Source: Komagataeibacter melaceti | GTDB lineage: Bacteria; Pseudomonadota; Alphaproteobacteria; Acetobacterales; Acetobacteraceae | Assembly (NCBI RefSeq): GCF_003403295.1 | Contig: NZ_QUWV01000028.1 | Location: 1-42,368 of the forward strand | Reading direction: 5' to 3' | Length of the DNA: 42,368 bases | Shown: in pieces, positions 34,235 through 42,036 of the stretch | Numbering within the stretch: position 1 is the stretch's first letter | Layout: each line of letters begins with the position of its first letter | Program-made: the position numbers and the translations under genes | Notes under the pieces: generated by a model | The model's input: only the letters and a program-made list of their open reading frames with translations | What the model was told of the DNA's origin: nothing | The model's database searches: none

Positions 34235-34245
34235 ACATTCAGCCC
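34228..34245. terminator. Small hairpin over two convergent stop codons
   Basis: GGGCTGA-ACAT-TCAGCCC is a perfect 7-bp stem that contains the TGA of both the UvrA paralogue (plus) and the permease gene (minus). No T-run follows, so termination strength is uncertain. Confidence 0.4.
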
Positions 34246-35639
34246 GGCAGCACACCCCACAGGGCACAGACACCACCAAACGCCAGCAATGCGGCCACAA
34301 GTGTCATGAGGCTCCAGCTCCGCAATCCCTCGCGCACGGTTACGCCGCACATGCGCGTCACGATCCAGAACCCGGCATCATTGACATGGGACAGCGCCAT
34401 GCCGCCCGCCCCCATGGCCAGCGCCACCAGCGCCAGATGGGTCTGGTCCAGGTGCATGCGCCCGATCAGCGGGCCAAGGATGCCCGCCGTGGTCATGAGC
34501 GCCACCGTGGTCGGTCCCTGCGCCACGCGCAGGATCATGGTCAGGACAAAGGCCAGTACCAGCAGGGGCAGCCCCGTCGCGGCCAGCAAGGTGCCCAGCG
34601 CATCGCCCACGCCGCTGCCCACCAATACCTGCGCAAACGCGCCGCCAGCCCCCGTGATCAGGATGATGATGGCCGTGCCCGGCAGCGCCGCCGCCACCAC
34701 ATCGGACACCGTGGCCAGCGCCATGCCACGCCGCAGCCCAAGCAGCCACGCGCACAGCATCACATCCAGCCCAAGGGCGACAAAGGGAATACCCGCAAAC
34801 ACCAGCACCGAGCGCATCCGCCCCGGCGCCATGAGTTCCCCTGCCAGCGTGCCCGCCACCATCAGCACCACCGGCACGATGATGACCGTAGCGATCTCGA
34901 CACCACTGACCGGCCTGCGCGCGCTGGCCTGCATGAACAGGCGGGCGGGTTCATCCGCCACGTCATCGGTCTGGCGGGCATGCCGCGCCTCATCCACCAC
35001 GGCGCGGATATCGGCCGAGCAGCCAAAGGGGCGTGCCATGATCGGGCGGGTAAAGACATAGGTCAGCCCGGTCACCACCGCTGCCAGCGGCAGGCCCAGC
35101 AGCAGCATGTGGCCAGCCCCCACATCCAGCGCGCCCGCCACGGCCACCGCCCCCGGATGCGGCGGCAGGAGCGCATGCACCGTCAGCATGGTCACGGCCA
35201 TCGGGATGCCGAATATGGCGGGCGGGCGGCCCGTCTGCCGCGCCATGCCATAGACCAGTGGCATGAGCATGATGACGCCGACCTCAAAGAAAACCGGAAT
35301 CCCCACCCCGAAGGCGGCAATGACCAGCGCCAGCGGCACATGGGCGCTGCCCACGCGGCGCACCAGCGTGCCCGCCACCACCGCCGCCCCGCCGGAAAGG
35401 TCGATCATCCGGCCGATCATGGCCCCAAGCGCCACGATAATGGCGATATGGCCCATGGTGCGGCCCATGCTGCCCTGGATCGCATCGGCCAGCTTCGCCA
35501 CGGGCATGCCGGTCAGCAGCGCAACCCCCACCGCAACAACCAGCAGCGCCACGAAGGGGTGCAGTCGCGCCCGGAGAATGAGCAGGAGCAGGACGGCAAT
35601 GGAACCGGTGCCGGTCAGGATCAGCGCAAGCGGAGTCAT
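34239..35639 (-). CDS. GntP-family gluconate-type permease
   Basis: The 466-residue membrane protein has about 12-14 hydrophobic segments. It begins L-A-L-I-L-T-G-T-G-S-I-A-V-L-L-L-L-I-L, with R-L-H-P-F-V-A-L-L, the G-M-P-V-A-K-L loop and L-P-P-H-P-G-A-V-A-V-A, all typical of GntP/GntT transporters. Later blocks include G-A-G-G-A-F-A-Q-V-L-V-G-S-G-V-G and A-Q-G-P-T-T-V-A-L-M-T. Likely role: proton-coupled uptake of gluconate or a related sugar acid, fitting an organism that oxidises glucose in the periplasm. ATG 35639 is chosen because TM1 follows; the frame extends 33 codons upstream without a better site. Confidence 0.9.
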   Translation of the reverse strand: MTPLALILTGTGSIAVLLLLILRARLHPFVALLVVAVGVALLTGMPVAKLADAIQGSMGRTMGHIAIIVALGAMIGRMIDLSGGAAVVAGTLVRRVGSAHVPLALVIAAFGVGIPVFFEVGVIMLMPLVYGMARQTGRPPAIFGIPMAVTMLTVHALLPPHPGAVAVAGALDVGAGHMLLLGLPLAAVVTGLTYVFTRPIMARPFGCSADIRAVVDEARHARQTDDVADEPARLFMQASARRPVSGVEIATVIIVPVVLMVAGTLAGELMAPGRMRSVLVFAGIPFVALGLDVMLCAWLLGLRRGMALATVSDVVAAALPGTAIIILITGAGGAFAQVLVGSGVGDALGTLLAATGLPLLVLAFVLTMILRVAQGPTTVALMTTAGILGPLIGRMHLDQTHLALVALAMGAGGMALSHVNDAGFWIVTRMCGVTVREGLRSWSLMTLVAALLAFGGVCALWGVLPG

Positions 35640-35851
35640 GGGGGGGTCCGTGCAAAGGAACGGCCAGTCTCGCCCGGCCTCCATCCCCTTATCAGGCATA
35701 CCGTCATGCCCCGCAATGCTGCCACGCATGAAAAGCAACGCACGCCCAAACGCGCACGATCCGATGGAACGGCACGGCGGGACAGTGTTCAGGCGCGCCG
35801 AACAGCAGCCCGCCCGCCGCCGTTCAGCCTATTGCGGTCAGGAGCAGGTGG

Positions 35852-36385
35852 TCAGGACTGGTGTTCCGGCGCGTGCCGGTGCTTCTTTTCACTTTCCTGC
35901 GGGGCGGGTTCGGCCAGCCAGTGGATGCGGACATTGCGCAGCTCGAAATTACGCTGCCCCTGCACGCCCATATCCCCGAACGGATCGTACACATCGCCGG
36001 TCACTTCGGCGCGGCACTGGTCATGGCGGCCGGTGTCCCCACATATCTGCTGCGCCTTGCGGAAGGAGGATTCCTCCATCGTGGGGCCATCAAGCGGGAC
36101 CGAGCCGTTCCAGTCCACCTTGCCCGGCAGGTCGGCAATGCGGAACGCGGCGCAGTCCGCCCCGCCTGAACTGGCGGAGGTAATGTAGCATCCGCTCACA
36201 CGCACCGGCTTGCCCACATACTGGCCCGCCGCCGTCTGGAACGTGGCGACATCAAGTTCCGTAACCGGGGCGGGAGGGGCCGCATGTCGCGCCTTCGTTT
36301 CGCGTGCCATGGCCGGGGTGCTGGCCATGCCCGCGGCCACCATGGCCAGCCCGGCCAGCACGCCGGAATGAAAACGTCGCCTCAC
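35852..36385 (-). CDS. Exported protein of unknown function, GTG start
   Basis: The 177-residue protein has a signal peptide (SGVLAGLAMVAAGMASTPAMA). The mature part has V-G-K-P-V-R-V-S-G-C-Y-I, which resembles the opening of an OB-fold, and four cysteines that could form disulfides. The C-terminus is His/Lys/Glu-rich. It starts at GTG 36385 with AAGGAA upstream. It is transcribed in the same direction as the next gene at 36518 with about 130 bp between. Function unknown. Confidence 0.7.
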   Translation of the reverse strand: MRRRFHSGVLAGLAMVAAGMASTPAMARETKARHAAPPAPVTELDVATFQTAAGQYVGKPVRVSGCYITSASSGGADCAAFRIADLPGKVDWNGSVPLDGPTMEESSFRKAQQICGDTGRHDQCRAEVTGDVYDPFGDMGVQGQRNFELRNVRIHWLAEPAPQESEKKHRHAPEHQS

Positions 36386-36517
36386 GTCCCGTATTCCTTC
36401 TCTTTCGCTGCCAGCCCGCGCTGGCGATCCGAAAGGAAGTTTCTGCCATACATGCCGCCAATGTCACCACGGCATAGCGTGCGGGCAGCCATGCACGCGG
36501 CAGCGGTTACAGGGAGA

Positions 36518-37129
36518 TCAGAAAGGGGAGGACTTCTGCCCGGCACCCTGCCCCAGATCGGCAAAATGCTGGGTTTCCGCACAGCCACGGAAGCGGTCCA
36601 GAACCGGCACGCTGCCCGACAGCCCGACACTCAGGGTGGTGTGGTCGCCAAATTTCACCACCGCCACATGGTTCCGCGCCATGGCGTCGAGCAGGCCGGT
36701 CAGGTCAGCGGGCTTGATGTCGGCCGCAAGGGTCGTGGCGTCATTGGCCTGCATGTGGAACACGCGGGTATAGGCGCCGACGGTTACGGTCATGTCGCCC
36801 TTTTCCCCTGTGGCCAGCGTCCAGTGGTCATCGGCGCTGCGCACCTGCAGCGAATCCGCATCGGCGCGGAACATCAGGATCTCGCTCTCCGACCCGGCAA
36901 TGCACAGGTCGGTATGTACCCCCGCATCGGGCGTGTGATGGATCGCGACCCAGCCGCCGGCGCGTTCGTCCACCAGCATCTGGGAGGGGCTGGCTCCGCT
37001 GTTCACCTCTTCTGGCTGCATGGCGACGGGCACGGCCTGCGGCCTGTCGTCATATGACTGGGCCATTGCCCCACCAGAGAAGGAGACAAGCGCCAGACAG
37101 GCCAGGAAAAAATTCTGCTTCCTAATCAC
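36518..37129 (-). CDS. Exported protein of unknown function, paralogue-like to 37495
   Basis: The 203-residue protein has a signal peptide (FFLACLALVSFSGGAMA-QS). The mature part has I-L-M-F-R-A-D-A-D-S-L, then M-T-V-T-V-G-A-Y-T-R-V, I-K-P-A-D-L-T-G-L-L-D-A-M, F-G-D-H-T-T-L-S-V-G-L-S-G-S and L-D-R-F-R-G-C-A. The order of blocks parallels the divergent protein at 37495 (D-V-M-F-Y-R-S, V-I-G-K-F-T, L-S-P-D-N-V-P-A-L-V-A-A-L, V-S-F-S-V-A-G-G, L-D-D-L-A-K-Y-A), suggesting a common fold and duplication. Two cysteines. Confidence 0.7.
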   Translation of the reverse strand: MIRKQNFFLACLALVSFSGGAMAQSYDDRPQAVPVAMQPEEVNSGASPSQMLVDERAGGWVAIHHTPDAGVHTDLCIAGSESEILMFRADADSLQVRSADDHWTLATGEKGDMTVTVGAYTRVFHMQANDATTLAADIKPADLTGLLDAMARNHVAVVKFGDHTTLSVGLSGSVPVLDRFRGCAETQHFADLGQGAGQKSSPF

Positions 37130-37494
37130 TTTGCAACAATCCCCATTGCAACAAAGACCGACGAATCGGGGTGGTGAAAAACCATACTGTCACTGTTACG
37201 TGACTTTGACATATATTGTCACAATTCCGGATACGCAAACGGTCACAACATGCCCGCCCCGCCTGACCGGGCGAAAGGACCATGACGCAGGATCATGGCA
37301 AATCTGCGACAAACCATGTCAACATCCGGGTCCTACCTGCCATGTCGGGCGTACCAATAATAGTAAAGAAGATTTTCATTTTCACTGTCCGCAGGCCAGT
37401 CCGGCCCGCCCGTGGCATTGGCCTGCGCCCGCGCCGCCGTTATCATGCGCGGCCAGAATACGTTTTTTACGCACCAAGGAAGGAAAAAGCCGGG
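37130..37494. promoter_or_regulatory. Divergent promoter region with tandem palindromes
   Basis: Two adjoining inverted repeats lie close to the minus-strand gene: GTCAC-TGTTAC-GTGAC (37189-37204) and TGACA-TATAT-TGTCA (37207-37221). The second contains TTGACA (37206-37211), with a weak GATACG 18 bp downstream as a possible plus-strand promoter. No gene is seen in the remaining ~270 bp; the frame upstream of 37495 is read-through. Confidence 0.5.
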
Positions 37495-38409
37495 ATGCGC
37501 CTGCTACCTGCTGCCATCCTGGCAATCGGGACCCTGTGCGCCGCGCCCTGTGCGCAGGCGGCTGAACCGGACTGGATCTTCGCCAATAGCGGGGTGGAGG
37601 GCCAGCCGATGGTCATCTCCCACCAGGGTTCGCTGGATGTCATGTTCTACCGCTCGGCCAGCGGTACGGTCGGCCTTGCCATCCACCAGCGCCACGGCCA
37701 CTACCGCAACCCCACCGGCGCGCAGACGGCCATGGTGGTGATCGGTAAATTCACCATAGCGCTCCAGACTTTCCTGAACGGCCAGAAATGGGACACGGCG
37801 GGGGGCGACCTCAGCCCCGACAACGTGCCCGCGCTGGTCGCGGCGCTGAAGACGGCGCACACCGGCACGCTGCTCCCCTACGAGCATGAACCGGTTTCCT
37901 TTTCGGTCGCGGGAGGCGCTGCCGCGCTGGATGACCTGGCGAAATACGCGCAGGCGCATGGCGAGAACCTGCCCCCGCCGCTGGGGCCAGCCCCTGCACC
38001 GCCGCCGCCGGGGATGGACATAGAAAAACTGGCCCATCACCCCTACGACACCCAGCATGGCCGCCGGATTACGCTGCCGCAGTACGACATTGCCGCCAAC
38101 TGTGACCGGGCCCATGTGGAAATGCAGGACACGGATGGTGAATGTGTAACGGCCGAGCAGAAAAGCCAGGCCGCCCTGACCGCCCAGTGGACCCGTTACG
38201 ACAGTGACCTGCGCGGGGCCTGCCTGTCGCTTGTGTCTGACCCGGGGCGGCTGGAGAAGTATCAGGCGCTGCTCATGTGCCTGTCGCGCTATCAGGATGA
38301 CCGCCAGCAGTGGCAGCTTGTCTCCGGCTCCAGCGGTAGCGACGATATCCTGCCCCTCAAGAATACCGGCGAAGGCGGGGCCGCACCCGACCCGGCGGCC
38401 CATCGGTAA
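37495..38409 (+). CDS. Exported protein of unknown function with C-terminal extension
   Basis: The 304-residue protein has a signal peptide (LLPAAILAIGTLCAAPCAQA-AE). Residues ~25-160 parallel the divergent 203-aa protein block by block (see 36518). A Pro-rich linker (P-A-P-A-P-P-P-P-G) leads to a ~130-residue C-terminal domain with four cysteines (A-N-C-D, G-E-C-V, G-A-C-L, L-M-C-L). ATG 37495 is chosen by the signal peptide and the AAGGAAGGA upstream; the frame extends 71 codons further back. Function unknown. Confidence 0.72.
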   Translation: MRLLPAAILAIGTLCAAPCAQAAEPDWIFANSGVEGQPMVISHQGSLDVMFYRSASGTVGLAIHQRHGHYRNPTGAQTAMVVIGKFTIALQTFLNGQKWDTAGGDLSPDNVPALVAALKTAHTGTLLPYEHEPVSFSVAGGAAALDDLAKYAQAHGENLPPPLGPAPAPPPPGMDIEKLAHHPYDTQHGRRITLPQYDIAANCDRAHVEMQDTDGECVTAEQKSQAALTAQWTRYDSDLRGACLSLVSDPGRLEKYQALLMCLSRYQDDRQQWQLVSGSSGSDDILPLKNTGEGGAAPDPAAHR

Positions 38410-38519
38410 ACAGCGGGCCGCCTGAAAGGCCCGTACCCGGCAATTCCGTCCTGTTCTTCCCCGCCTTTACACCTGCGGGCATATGATGGCATGGCCGGAC
38501 GGATCATGCCCGCCCGTGA

Positions 38520-38629
38520 CTATCCACAGGGCGTGATCTGCCTGTTTTTAGCTGTTTTCCCCGCCATGCGGTTTGCAACCGGCCGAGTCATCCACGCCCT
38601 TATCCACATTATCCGCCCAACCATCCACA
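38520..38629. promoter_or_regulatory. Cluster of DnaA-box-like sequences in a convergent gap
   Basis: On the plus strand: CTATCCACA (38520-38528, one mismatch), TCATCCACG (38588-38596, two), TTATCCACA (38600-38608, perfect) and CCATCCACA (38621-38629, two). A T-rich tract (CTGTTTTTAGCTGTTTTCC) lies between the first and the rest. The gap of 230 bp has no gene. It could be a DnaA-binding or titration site; replication-origin function is not supported by the neighbours. Confidence 0.45.
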
Positions 38630-38639
38630 AGGCGGGACA

Positions 38640-39116
38640 TCAATCCGCGCCATGATGGCCGGTGCTGACACGTGCGCAGGCAATACGCCGGCCATCACGC
38701 AGCGAAGGATCAACCGTCATCTCGCCACGCGGCACCGGGCCATCGGCTATCCGGTGCCCCGTGCCCATGTGGCCCGACCATGTGGAATAGGACAGGGTAC
38801 GATAGGTATCCGCCGCACAGTCATACATGACGGAAAACTGAACCGAGGCGAACGGCAGCCCGTGCCGGAGCATATCCTCGTCAAAATCCTGTATGAACGT
38901 GGCGGATGAATGGGTGCCGTGAACCTGCACCGAAGCCAGGTCGATATATTCATTGACGTTGTGCTGATAGGGCGGCAATTTCTGTAGTCTGGCGCTGCCA
39001 TGGGCGGAAGGGGATGCAGGCTGTCCCTGCTGTACCTCAGCCGCGCGCGCACCAGCCGCCATGCCGCCGCAGGCGATACCCGCCGCCATCATGACCACTG
39101 CAACCCTGTATTCCAT
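38640..39116 (-). CDS. Exported protein, surface-adhesin E-like
   Basis: The 158-residue protein has a signal peptide (VAVVMMAAGIACGGMAAGARA). The mature part has Y-I-D-L-A-S-V-Q-V-H-G, F-S-V-M-Y-D-C-A-A-D-T-Y-R-T-L-S-Y-S and S-G-H-M-G-T-G-H-R-I. It follows the surface-adhesin protein E pattern: a Y-I-D strand, then an E/Y-D-C strand with R-x-L-S, then a G-x-G turn. The two mature cysteines (Y-D-C, I-A-C) would form the family disulfide. AAGGGAG lies before ATG 39116. A long frame continues upstream through galM on the opposite strand and is ignored. Confidence 0.68.
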   Translation of the reverse strand: MEYRVAVVMMAAGIACGGMAAGARAAEVQQGQPASPSAHGSARLQKLPPYQHNVNEYIDLASVQVHGTHSSATFIQDFDEDMLRHGLPFASVQFSVMYDCAADTYRTLSYSTWSGHMGTGHRIADGPVPRGEMTVDPSLRDGRRIACARVSTGHHGAD

Positions 39117-39257
39117 TTTCTCCCTTTCATGCGTGCGGGTCATGCCCGCGCGTGCCGGACCCTGATTGATGACACTGTTTTGCAGGATCAGGTCGATAGC
39201 AGCAAGCCAAACAGCCCGGAACAGCAGTTCTCCGCCCCCAGATGACGGAAATGGTTC

Positions 39258-40436
39258 ATGAAGCCCTTTTTTTATGCCCTGCCCCTGGCCGCCCTGCTGG
39301 TCCTGCCCGCCATCATGGCGCAGGCTGCCCCGCTGCCCGTTACGCTGGCGCGCGCGCCGTTTGGCACCACCGCGAACGGACAGGCGGTCGAACGGTTCAC
39401 GCTGGCCAGCATAACGGGCATGCGCGTGCAGATCCTGACCTATGGCGGCACCATTTCCGCCATCGAGGCACCAGACCGCGCGGGCCATGTAGCGGATGTC
39501 GTGCTGGGTTTCCCGACGCTGGCGGGCTACACCGGGGACAGCGCGCAGGGTGGGCTGTTCTTCGGCTCCACGGTCGGGCGGGTGGCCAACCGGATCGCGC
39601 AGGGCACCTTCCGGCTTGATGGCCATACCTACCACATCCCCGCCACCGAAGGGACCACCGCCCTGCATGGCGGGCGCATCGGGTTTGACAAGCATGTCTG
39701 GACGGTCGAAGGCACCACGGCCACCGCGCATGACGCCAGCGTGACGCTGGGGCTTGTCAGCCCGGACGGGGACCAGGGTTTTCCCGGCACGCTGAGCACG
39801 CATGTGACCTTTACGCTCAATGACCGCAACGAACTCTCGCTGCATTACCGCGCAACAACCGACCGCCCCACCATCGTGAACCTGACGAACCACAGCTATT
39901 TCAACCTCGGTGGCGAGGGGAGCGGTTCGGTCGAAAACCACGTACTGCGCATCAACGCGGACAGTTACACCCCGGTGGATGCCCATTCGATCCCGCTGGG
40001 CACCATCGCACCGGTTGCGGGCACACCACTCGATTTCCGCACGCCCCACCGCATTGGCGAGCGGCTGCGCGATACGACACCGCAGATGATGATTACCCAC
40101 GGCTATGACCAGAACTGGGTTGTCAACGCCCGGCCTGCATCCGTTCCGGTGCTGGCCGCGCGCCTGGTGGACCCGGCATCGGGCCGGACGCTGGATGTGC
40201 TGACCACCCAGCCCGGGTTGCAGGTCTATACGGGCAATGCGCTTGACGGACGCTACACAGGCCCCTCCGGCCGGACCTACCGCCAGACCGATGGCGTGGC
40301 CCTTGAGGCCGAGCATTATCCCGACAGCCCCAACCACCCGAATTTCCCGGGTATAGAACTATGGCCGGGCCAGACTTATGATGAGACGACCATCTATCGC
40401 CTCGGGGTGGAACCGGAACCCCGCGCCCACGGTTAA
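39258..40436 (+). CDS. galM: Periplasmic aldose 1-epimerase
   Basis: The 392-residue mutarotase has a clear signal peptide (FYALPLAALLVLPAIMAQA-AP), so it should interconvert alpha and beta anomers of sugars in the periplasm. Motifs: L-T-Y-G-G-T-I-S-A-I, G-R-V-A-N-R-I, T-A-L-H-G-G-R-I-G-F-D-K (His), L-T-N-H-S-Y-F-N-L (His), G-Y-D-Q-N-W-V-V and V-A-L-E-A-E-H-Y-P-D-S-P (catalytic Glu). A periplasmic location would supply beta-glucose to membrane PQQ dehydrogenases of acetic acid bacteria (inference). Confidence 0.94.
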   Translation: MKPFFYALPLAALLVLPAIMAQAAPLPVTLARAPFGTTANGQAVERFTLASITGMRVQILTYGGTISAIEAPDRAGHVADVVLGFPTLAGYTGDSAQGGLFFGSTVGRVANRIAQGTFRLDGHTYHIPATEGTTALHGGRIGFDKHVWTVEGTTATAHDASVTLGLVSPDGDQGFPGTLSTHVTFTLNDRNELSLHYRATTDRPTIVNLTNHSYFNLGGEGSGSVENHVLRINADSYTPVDAHSIPLGTIAPVAGTPLDFRTPHRIGERLRDTTPQMMITHGYDQNWVVNARPASVPVLAARLVDPASGRTLDVLTTQPGLQVYTGNALDGRYTGPSGRTYRQTDGVALEAEHYPDSPNHPNFPGIELWPGQTYDETTIYRLGVEPEPRAHG

Positions 40437-40505
40437 GGGCGCGGGCTGCATCCTGCTGTCCGCCCTCATCCGCCCCGTGGCCGCGAAGTGATACAGGAAG
40501 CTGAA

Positions 40506-40679
40506 ATGAAGAAAATTACCGTGCTGCTGCTGCTTGCCGGCCTCGGTGCATGTCAGGCGAACCAGCCACCGGCCGATGCCACCCAGAGCGGCGGCGTGGG
40601 CGGCGTGACCGGGTCACCGGGCCAGAACGCGCCTGATGACGGGCCGGGTGGTTCCGGCGGGCCGGGAATGGGCAACTAG
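40506..40679 (+). CDS. Small Gly-rich lipoprotein
   Basis: The 57-residue protein is almost only a signal with lipobox (V-L-L-L-L-A-G-L-G-A-C) plus a flexible tail of Gly, Pro, Asp and Gln ending G-G-P-G-M-G-N. AGGAAG precedes ATG 40506. Its TAG overlaps the end of the convergent membrane-protein gene. Function unknown. Confidence 0.7.
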   Translation: MKKITVLLLLAGLGACQANQPPADATQSGGVGGVTGSPGQNAPDDGPGGSGGPGMGN

Positions 40680-40867
40680 TCCCGGCCACCACTTATGTTG
40701 ACAAGGCCGATCCCCAGCAGGCCAAGCCCGGCCAGGCCCTCGGCCACCATCCATGAAACCGGCCCGATTCCATCCGCCGTCATACCGCGTACCAGAACGC
40801 CCACGCTGCCAACCATCAGCAGCAGGGACATGATCGTCGCCCATTTCAAAATCTTGCCGCGGTTCAT
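40676..40867 (-). CDS. Small two-TM membrane protein
   Basis: From ATG 40867 the protein has 63 residues with two hydrophobic segments (ATIMSLLLMVGSVGVLV and VAEGLAGLGLLGIGLVNI) joined by R-G-M-T-A-D-G-I-G-P. A short basic N-terminus places it inside-in. GAAGAG precedes the start; an ATG at 40879 is in frame. Function unknown. Confidence 0.55.
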   Translation of the reverse strand: MNRGKILKWATIMSLLLMVGSVGVLVRGMTADGIGPVSWMVAEGLAGLGLLGIGLVNISGGRD

Positions 40868-41245
40868 TGATCTCTTCACTGTCTGTCGGTCCCGCTACTG
40901 TTCCAGACCGGTTGCGTACTTTCTATCACCTTGTTGGCCCGGTCGTCCAAACACAGCATGCGCAGCCGCAATGCGCCTGTCGCGCAACAGGCACGCGATC
41001 ATGCAGATGTGATCTGCCAGCGCGCCATTTCCCGGCTGTCACGCACGTTAACGACGGCACGCGCCTCATGCATCCCCCAGCCGGACCCGCCCTATGGAAA
41101 ACAGGAACCAGCCGGTAATACCGCTGTCCGGCCAGCAGGAATGGACAGCGTATATGCGTCATATCGTACGCATATGGCGCGCTTACCCTTATGTCCTGAT
41201 ACACCTGTGGGAAGGGGACTGAAGGCGTCTCGCCCCCTGTCGCAC
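40868..41245. other. Intergenic stretch, no secure gene
   Basis: No convincing gene is present. A 42-codon frame (41094-41222, plus strand) reads like a Trp/Tyr-rich peptide but has no ribosome-binding site. The rest shows no clear signal. Confidence 0.4.
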
Positions 41246-41422
41246 CTATTCCTGCCGCAGGTCCGATGCGGGGAACCATTCATCATTTCCCGTGCTGTCA
41301 TTACGCACGCGGACCTGGTCGTTTTCTATAATCTCGACAACCGTACCCTTCTCGCCGCGCTGTTCGGGTTTGAGTGCGGCATCATCATTGACCACGACAA
41401 TATCACCCACCTTGAAACTCAT
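41246..41422 (-). CDS. Small SH3/KOW-like protein
   Basis: The 58-residue protein reads M-S-F-K-V-G-D-I-V-V-V-N, then E-K-G-T-V-V-E-I-I-E-N-D-Q-V-R-V-R and W-F-P-A-S-D-L. This is a G-D-x-V ... G-x-V-x-E-I ... V-R-V ... W-x-x-x-x-L pattern of short beta-barrel (SH3-like or KOW-like) domains. AGGAGG lies 7 bp before the ATG, the best ribosome-binding site in this area. Binding partner unknown. Confidence 0.72.
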   Translation of the reverse strand: MSFKVGDIVVVNDDAALKPEQRGEKGTVVEIIENDQVRVRNDSTGNDEWFPASDLRQE

Positions 41423-41509
41423 TCCATGACCTCCTCAATTCCACGCCGCGCCACCGGGGCGCATGCAGGGCACGACAGGTTCCATGCGCCTGTTCCCGCC
41501 CTGCCGGAT

Positions 41510-41530
41510 GGAAATACCCCCTGTATTTCC
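41510..41530. promoter_or_regulatory. Perfect 8-bp hairpin upstream of the SH3-like gene
   Basis: GGAAATAC-CCCCT-GTATTTCC lies 88 bp upstream of the minus-strand start at 41422 and 133 bp before the plus-strand gene at 41663. It could be an operator or leader hairpin; no T-run follows on either strand. Confidence 0.35.
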
Positions 41531-41662
41531 GTCCCCCCTGTCAAGACAGGCACCCGACATGCAGGCATGCGGCAAAGCCCCTTGGATCAGGGCGCACCCA
41601 TCTTATCTGTAAGGGACCGGGCACAGAAAGTGACCCGCTTACCATAACGACAGGACGCCATC

Positions 41663-41839
41663 ATGAGCAAAGCAGCTACCAGTGGTCCCGACGCACAGGG
41701 CAAGTACAGCCTTGAGGTAAATATCGGCGGGCTGACGGAGGCACTCTCCGGCTTCAGTTCCAAGATGGAAGCAGAGGATTACGCCGTCTCCCTGCTGCGC
41801 CGGGTCAAGGAACTGGCCAAGGCCGATGGCCTGAAATAA
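41663..41839 (+). CDS. Small protein of unknown function
   Basis: The 58-residue protein starts M-S-K-A-A-T-S-G-P-D-A-Q-G-K-Y and has a strand-like Y-S-L-E-V-N-I-G-G-L followed by helices (K-M-E-A-E-D-Y-A-V-S-L-L-R-R-V-K-E-L-A-K). AGGA lies 8 bp before the ATG. It is soluble and mildly basic. A GC hairpin follows the stop. No family recognised. Confidence 0.6.
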   Translation: MSKAATSGPDAQGKYSLEVNIGGLTEALSGFSSKMEAEDYAVSLLRRVKELAKADGLK

Positions 41840-41852
41840 CCAGACAGACAAC

Positions 41853-41892
41853 GCGGCCGGGCAGTGCGCGACAATGCGCGCCGCCCGGTCGC
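41853..41892. terminator. GC-rich hairpin after the 58-aa gene
   Basis: GCGGCCGGGC pairs with GCCCGGTCGC (one G-T pair), and an inner GCGCG/CGCGC stem extends it, starting 13 bp after the stop. No T-run follows. Confidence 0.45.
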
Positions 41893-42036
41893 GTCGTGAT
41901 GCGTGCGGCCACTGGCCCGCATCAATACCGGCACGCCCGGAACCTTTCCTTATTCATACCCTTTTTTCCTGATACAGGTACACACCTGACAGGCTCAGCC
42001 CTGTTAAGCGTAATGGAAAAAAGGAACGCCAGCCCC

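Noticed and set aside
38520-38629. Calling the DnaA-box cluster the chromosomal origin
   Set aside because: Only one box is perfect, the gap is short, and none of the genes usually next to alphaproteobacterial origins are present.
38640-40337. A 565-codon minus-strand frame covering galM
   Set aside because: Only its last 158 codons have a signal peptide, ribosome-binding site and family pattern; the rest is antisense to galM.
41094-41222. A 42-codon frame starting MENRNQPVIPL
   Set aside because: It has no ribosome-binding site and no recognised family. It could be real, but the evidence is too weak to list as a gene.
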